Positions 59,129-62,698 of a stretch of 62,698 bases of DNA are shown here, one piece after another; the stretch's first letter is position 1; each line of letters opens with the position of its first letter. Location of the stretch: positions 1-62,698 of the forward strand of contig JASCNZ010000013.1 of the NCBI GenBank assembly GCA_029959905.1, given 5' to 3'. Under the pieces are notes generated by a model. The model had not been told where the DNA came from. It worked only from the letters and a program-made list of their open reading frames with translations, and ran no database searches. The position numbers were made by a program, and so were the translations under genes. This stretch comes from Microbacteriaceae bacterium PS02344. GTDB lineage: Bacteria; Actinomycetota; Actinomycetes; Actinomycetales; Microbacteriaceae.

Positions 59129-62100
59129 ATGACTGGACACCCCACGCGTCCTCTCCGTGAAAGCGGCCCCCACCGCTGGTTCACGGTGCTCGTCGCAGTC
59201 GCCGCCCTCGTTGTCGGCATCCTCGTTCCCACGGCCACTGCGGTTGCCACGCCGTCGACGACCTCGGCTGTGTCGAGCTCCGTGGACCCGGCGACCGGAA
59301 TCGTCAAGATGTCGTTGGACGGCTTCACGCCAGGCAACATCATCAGCGACGCGGTGTTCACGAACAAGAACACGATGACCGAGGCGCAGATCCAGTCGTT
59401 CTTCGAAAGCAAGGTCGCACGGTGTCAGGGGGGCACCGACGAGAACGGCAAGCCGATCGTCTGCCTCAAGGACTTCCGCATCACGTCCGTCACCCGCCCC
59501 GCCGATGCGTACTGCAGCGGCTACTCGGGGGCGGCGAACGAGTCGGCCGCCCGCATCATTTATCGCGTTGCGCAGGCCTGCAACATCAACCCGCAGGTGC
59601 TCATCGTGATGCTTCAGAAGGAGCAGGGTCTGATCACGCACACCTGGCCGAGCGCGTGGCGATACAACATCGCCCTCGGTCAAGGATGCCCCGACACGGC
59701 GCCGTGCGATCCCAACTACATCGGGTTCTTCCATCAGATCTACGGCGCCGCGCGCCAGATGCAGATCTACATGGAGGGCCGCTGGTTCCAGTGGTACGCC
59801 CCGGGCAAGACCTGGAACATCCTCTACAACCCGAATGCGAACTGCGGCAGCTCGCCCGTGTACATCGCCAATAAAGCGACGTCGGCGCTCTACTACTACA
59901 CGCCTTACCAGCCGAACGCCGCAGCACTGCGAGCCGGGTACGGCACCGGAGACGGATGCTCCGCGTACGGCAACCGCAACTTCTACAACTACTTCACCGA
60001 CTGGTTCGGTTCGACGCAGGCCTCGTCGGCTCAGCTTATGAAGGACTCCGCATCGGGTGCGGCCTATCTCGTCACGCAGGGGAAGAAGTACAGCTTCCCG
60101 ACCAGCGAACGAGCAGGGCAGTTCACGTGGGTGGCGCCGATGCAGACCGTGTCGTCGACGCAGCTCGCCGGCTTCCCGGACGGTGGAGCCGCGCCCCGCG
60201 CGGTCCGCACGGACGCCGGTCACGTTTACCTCCTCGACAGCGGCCGCCGTATCTGGGTGCCGTCCTGCGCCCGCGCCACCGACTTCGGCTGGGACTGTGG
60301 TTCCTTGCCTCTCGTCGGCCAGGGGCAGGTGTCTCTTTACGGCGACGGCGGAACTCTTGAGCCGTCGGTCGCGGCATCGGGGATCTCCTGGCTCATCCAG
60401 GGTTCGACGAGGCGTGAGGTGCCGGATCGTTCGCTCCTGCTTCACTACGGCATGTCCAGCGGCGCCACCTCCGTTTCCACCGCGTTGGTGTCGGAATACG
60501 CTCTGGGTGATCCGGTGATCGGCGCCGGCGTATACGCCGATTCCTCTGGGGCGACGCGTGCCATCCTGCAGAACGGATCTGTCTACGACGTCTCAGACCA
60601 GGGGAAGGTCGCGGCGGTGACGGCCGCGGCGAAGCGCCTCTCCGGTGAGACGTGGGCCCGGCTGAAGAGCGGCGGCACACTGCCGCTCGCGGTCAATGCG
60701 GGTGGACGGTCGTACATCCTCGGCGTCGGTGGCTGGCTGCAGGTCGACGCGTACGGTTCGACCGTCTCCTTCACGGACGTGCCGGCGACCTCGCTGGCCG
60801 GTCTGCCTTCCGGCGGTTCGGCGACCGGCGCGCACTTCGTGCGGGAGCAGTCCAGCGTGCAGGTCTTCCTCGTCTCCGGCGGAACGATGCAGACCGCCAA
60901 TGCCGAGCAGCAGCGATGGATCACCGCGACGTTCGGTGTCCCGGCGCAGGTCCGCGTGGTAGCCGACACGGTTCTCGGCAATCGAGTGTCGCCTGCGCAG
61001 CGATTGGTGCGCACGCCCGACGGGGCCGCTTACCTCATCGACGGGACCAACCGCTACCGGTTCCGCGACTGCGGCCAGGTCGCAGACTGGGGCGCGGCGT
61101 GCGCGCAGCTTCCGACGGTGGCAGTCGGAGACGTCGGACAGTACAGCGACCGCGGGTGGCTCGAACGTCTGGTGAAGCAGCCGGACGGGACGACCTGGTT
61201 CATCCAGTCCGGTGCGCGGCGCGAAGTCGTCGACGCCGGCGTGCTCGCCCCCTACGGGATTGGACCGGCCACGACGTCGCTCTCGGCGACGATGGTGCGT
61301 ACCCTCACCCCGGGTATTCCTGTCCTCGCCCCGGGGGTCTACAGCGACGGGGGAACGACCTTCCTCCTCGCCAACTCCGCAGGCACCTTCCGCGTCTCGG
61401 CTGGCTTGCAGGTACCGTTCGTCATTCAGAACGCTCGCCGGCTCACGGCGGAGAGCGTCGCGCTCCTCACGCCGCGCGGCGACCTGGGGTCACGCATCTC
61501 CAGCGACGGCCGCGCCCTCCTGCTCACGGAGCAGGGATGGCTCCAGGTCGACCCCGCGCTGTACGGCGGAACAGCCCAGTTCCCGTCCGCCGATCCGGGA
61601 GCGTGGACGGGAATTCCGCTCGTGTCGACTGAGAATCGCCCGCACTTCGTGCGGGATCGGTCGTCGACGCAGACCTTCCTGGTCTCAGGCGGTACCCTCC
61701 AGCCGGTCGAGAACGACGACGCGCGGAATTGGCTCTCGGCGTACTTCGGTCTCTCCTCGCGTCTCTGGGTGGTGGCCGAGGGCGGCCTGCGCGGCGTGCC
61801 GCTCGCTCCGGGTCTCGTGGCGAAAACGACTGACGGCCGATACATCGTCACGGACGGGGCGACCGCTTATCGCCTACAGGACTGCAACGCGGTCGCGGCC
61901 TTCGGCAAGACGTGCGCGTCGCTTCCTTCGGTGAAGATCGAGTCTCTCGGCCTGAAGGACGGCGGCGTGCTGGCCTCACTGCTGCAGTCGCCGAGCGGAG
62001 AGAAGTGGCTCGTCCAGTCCGGAAAGCGCCGCGAAGTGCCCGACACCGCCATCCTCGCGGCCTTCGGAATCGGAGCCGCGTCGACCCCGGTTTCGACGGA

Positions 62101-62599
62101 GTTGCTGAAGACACTCCCGCTGGGGGATCCCGTCATCGCCAACGGTGCCTACCGCAACGCGAGCGGCGGGATGCGACTGCTCACCGACGGCGGGGCGGTC
62201 TTCGAGATCGCGGCACCCGCCCAGGTGGACGCGCTCAAGGCGGTGGCCAAGCCTCTGACTGACGAGTCGTACGCCTTGCTCAAGGCATCCGGCAACCTGC
62301 CGACGCGCGTTTCGAGCGGCGGCGCCAGCTACGTGCTTTCCACCCAGGGATGGGCGCGCGTAGATGCCGGCAATTATGGGGCTCTCGCCTTCACGCCGGC
62401 GTCGGGCGGGGTCATCTCCGCGGTGCCCGCCGCACCGGTGGCCACGGGTGCGCGGTTCGTGCGTGAAGCGAGCACGGCGCAGGTGTACCTCGCCTCAGGC
62501 GGTCTGACCCCCATGACGGCCGAGCAGATGGCATGGGCGACCTCCGTCTACGGCGTTCCGTCGACGGTCGTAGTGGTCGCGGACGGCGCTCTGCGCTGA
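59129..62599 (+). CDS. Large secreted protein: lysozyme-like N-domain plus three 270-residue repeats
   Basis: This 1156-residue exported protein has an N-terminal hydrophobic signal (about residues 15-45) and a domain at about 50-310 with QVLIVMLQKEQGLITH, FFHQIYGAARQMQIYM and YNYFTDWFGST. Glu165 lies where lysozyme-like muramidases keep the catalytic acid. Residues about 310-1156 consist of three tandem copies of a 269-270 residue unit. Each contains a WGxxC/FGxxC cysteine pair, a Q(S/G)GxRREV motif (about residues 427, 696 and 966) and FVRxxSSxQxFLVSGG. The function of the repeats is unknown. AAGAAT (59117-59122) ends 6 nt before the ATG. Base use is less GC-biased at third positions than in neighbours. 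Confidence 0.85.
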   Translation: MTGHPTRPLRESGPHRWFTVLVAVAALVVGILVPTATAVATPSTTSAVSSSVDPATGIVKMSLDGFTPGNIISDAVFTNKNTMTEAQIQSFFESKVARCQGGTDENGKPIVCLKDFRITSVTRPADAYCSGYSGAANESAARIIYRVAQACNINPQVLIVMLQKEQGLITHTWPSAWRYNIALGQGCPDTAPCDPNYIGFFHQIYGAARQMQIYMEGRWFQWYAPGKTWNILYNPNANCGSSPVYIANKATSALYYYTPYQPNAAALRAGYGTGDGCSAYGNRNFYNYFTDWFGSTQASSAQLMKDSASGAAYLVTQGKKYSFPTSERAGQFTWVAPMQTVSSTQLAGFPDGGAAPRAVRTDAGHVYLLDSGRRIWVPSCARATDFGWDCGSLPLVGQGQVSLYGDGGTLEPSVAASGISWLIQGSTRREVPDRSLLLHYGMSSGATSVSTALVSEYALGDPVIGAGVYADSSGATRAILQNGSVYDVSDQGKVAAVTAAAKRLSGETWARLKSGGTLPLAVNAGGRSYILGVGGWLQVDAYGSTVSFTDVPATSLAGLPSGGSATGAHFVREQSSVQVFLVSGGTMQTANAEQQRWITATFGVPAQVRVVADTVLGNRVSPAQRLVRTPDGAAYLIDGTNRYRFRDCGQVADWGAACAQLPTVAVGDVGQYSDRGWLERLVKQPDGTTWFIQSGARREVVDAGVLAPYGIGPATTSLSATMVRTLTPGIPVLAPGVYSDGGTTFLLANSAGTFRVSAGLQVPFVIQNARRLTAESVALLTPRGDLGSRISSDGRALLLTEQGWLQVDPALYGGTAQFPSADPGAWTGIPLVSTENRPHFVRDRSSTQTFLVSGGTLQPVENDDARNWLSAYFGLSSRLWVVAEGGLRGVPLAPGLVAKTTDGRYIVTDGATAYRLQDCNAVAAFGKTCASLPSVKIESLGLKDGGVLASLLQSPSGEKWLVQSGKRREVPDTAILAAFGIGAASTPVSTELLKTLPLGDPVIANGAYRNASGGMRLLTDGGAVFEIAAPAQVDALKAVAKPLTDESYALLKASGNLPTRVSSGGASYVLSTQGWARVDAGNYGALAFTPASGGVISAVPAAPVATGARFVREASTAQVYLASGGLTPMTAEQMAWATSVYGVPSTVVVVADGALR

Positions 62600-62618
62600 C
62601 ATCGAGGCAGGCAGGAGA

Positions 62619-62648
62619 AGGGCCCCCCGCGGATAGCCCGGGGGCCCT
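62619..62648 (+). terminator. Terminator after the repeat-protein gene
   Basis: AGGGCCCCC (62619-62627) and GGGGGCCCT (62640-62648) pair over 9 bp around a 12-nt loop, 20 nt after the stop. No clear U-run follows. The last about 30 bases of the window are homopolymer-rich and carry no feature I can support. Confidence 0.65.
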
Positions 62649-62698
62649 CGGCGGGCGGGGGTCTGTGTGGTTTAAAAAAATGACGCGGCCCCCCCAAT

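Noticed and set aside
59121..59132. Three-codon mini-ORF ATG ACG GTA TGA overlapping the repeat-protein start
   Set aside because: Too short to support, no ribosome binding site, and easily formed by chance at ATG-rich junctions. The leaderless spacing to the real ATG explains the site better.
62660..62698. A-rich and C-rich homopolymer runs at the right edge
   Set aside because: They may be low-quality contig-end sequence. No gene, repeat or terminator can be supported there.
1..62698. CRISPR arrays, insertion sequences, prophage genes, rRNA or metabolite riboswitches
   Set aside because: None seen on reading both strands: no regularly spaced repeats, transposase or integrase proteins, rRNA-like sequence or recognisable aptamer cores.

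Overview
The window is about 70% GC, densely packed chromosomal DNA of an actinobacterium. The closest fit is Microbacteriaceae (Microbacterium-like). The evidence is an actinobacterial gene set: AdnA/AdnB, DUF3117, DUF3107, DUF2342, a UPF0182 membrane protein, a PDZ/Lon-type protease, UvrD2, MgtE-like/DUF1003/Mrp, and the succinylase dap pathway. I see no insertion sequence, phage, CRISPR array or rRNA, and one tRNA (initiator Met). No gene-free stretch exceeds 300 bases. The genus is inferred from gene content and protein style, not from a search.

Layout. (1) 1-1.7 kb: a cupin-XRE regulator divergent from azlCD, a branched-chain amino-acid exporter. (2) 1.75-10.7 kb: small membrane protein, 7Fe ferredoxin, dapC, citrate synthase, SRPBCC protein, DEAD-box helicase with a structured leader, divergent dapD/dapE, and a GT-C-like membrane mannosyltransferase. 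(3) 10.8-16.6 kb: DUF3117, O-methyltransferase, tatB, a coupled three-gene unit (MgtE/CBS protein without channel, DUF1003 membrane protein, Mrp ATPase), and a general-stress-like membrane protein with a hydrolase. (4) 16.6-21 kb: aminopeptidase P, membrane-anchored EEP phosphodiesterase, PHP phosphoesterase, DUF817. (5) 21-41.3 kb: a block matching in order the Mycobacterium tuberculosis rhlE-DUF3107-adnA-adnB-nudC-uvrD2-DUF2342-PDZ/Lon-UPF0182 region. It holds two tail-to-tail gene overlaps and a catalytically degenerate phosphotransferase. (6) 41.3-43.7 kb: tRNA-fMet, a nitrilase-superfamily hydrolase and an aminotransferase. (7) 43.8-62.6 kb: an envelope region with an HtrA protease, three CDP-glycerol glycerophosphotransferase-family proteins, GT2, birA, a PH-domain membrane protein, purK-purE-LCP, an LAxTG surface protein, DUF4012, GT1 and a 1156-residue secreted protein with three ~270-residue tandem repeats.

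How it works together. dapC, dapD and dapE are three steps of succinylase lysine/meso-diaminopimelate synthesis and so feed peptidoglycan. AdnA/AdnB form a motor-nuclease for double-strand-break resection. The last 17 kb look like synthesis, polymerisation and wall attachment (LCP) of a surface glycopolymer plus surface proteins.

The strongest non-gene signal is regulatory architecture. About 23 genes have a -10-like hexamer ending 6-7 nt before an ATG/GTG, as expected for leaderless mRNAs. Both DEAD-box helicases instead have long leaders with stem-loops. Several intergenic hairpins double as gene ends or starts. In one, a 16-bp stem carries the next gene's start codon in one arm and its -10 in the loop.
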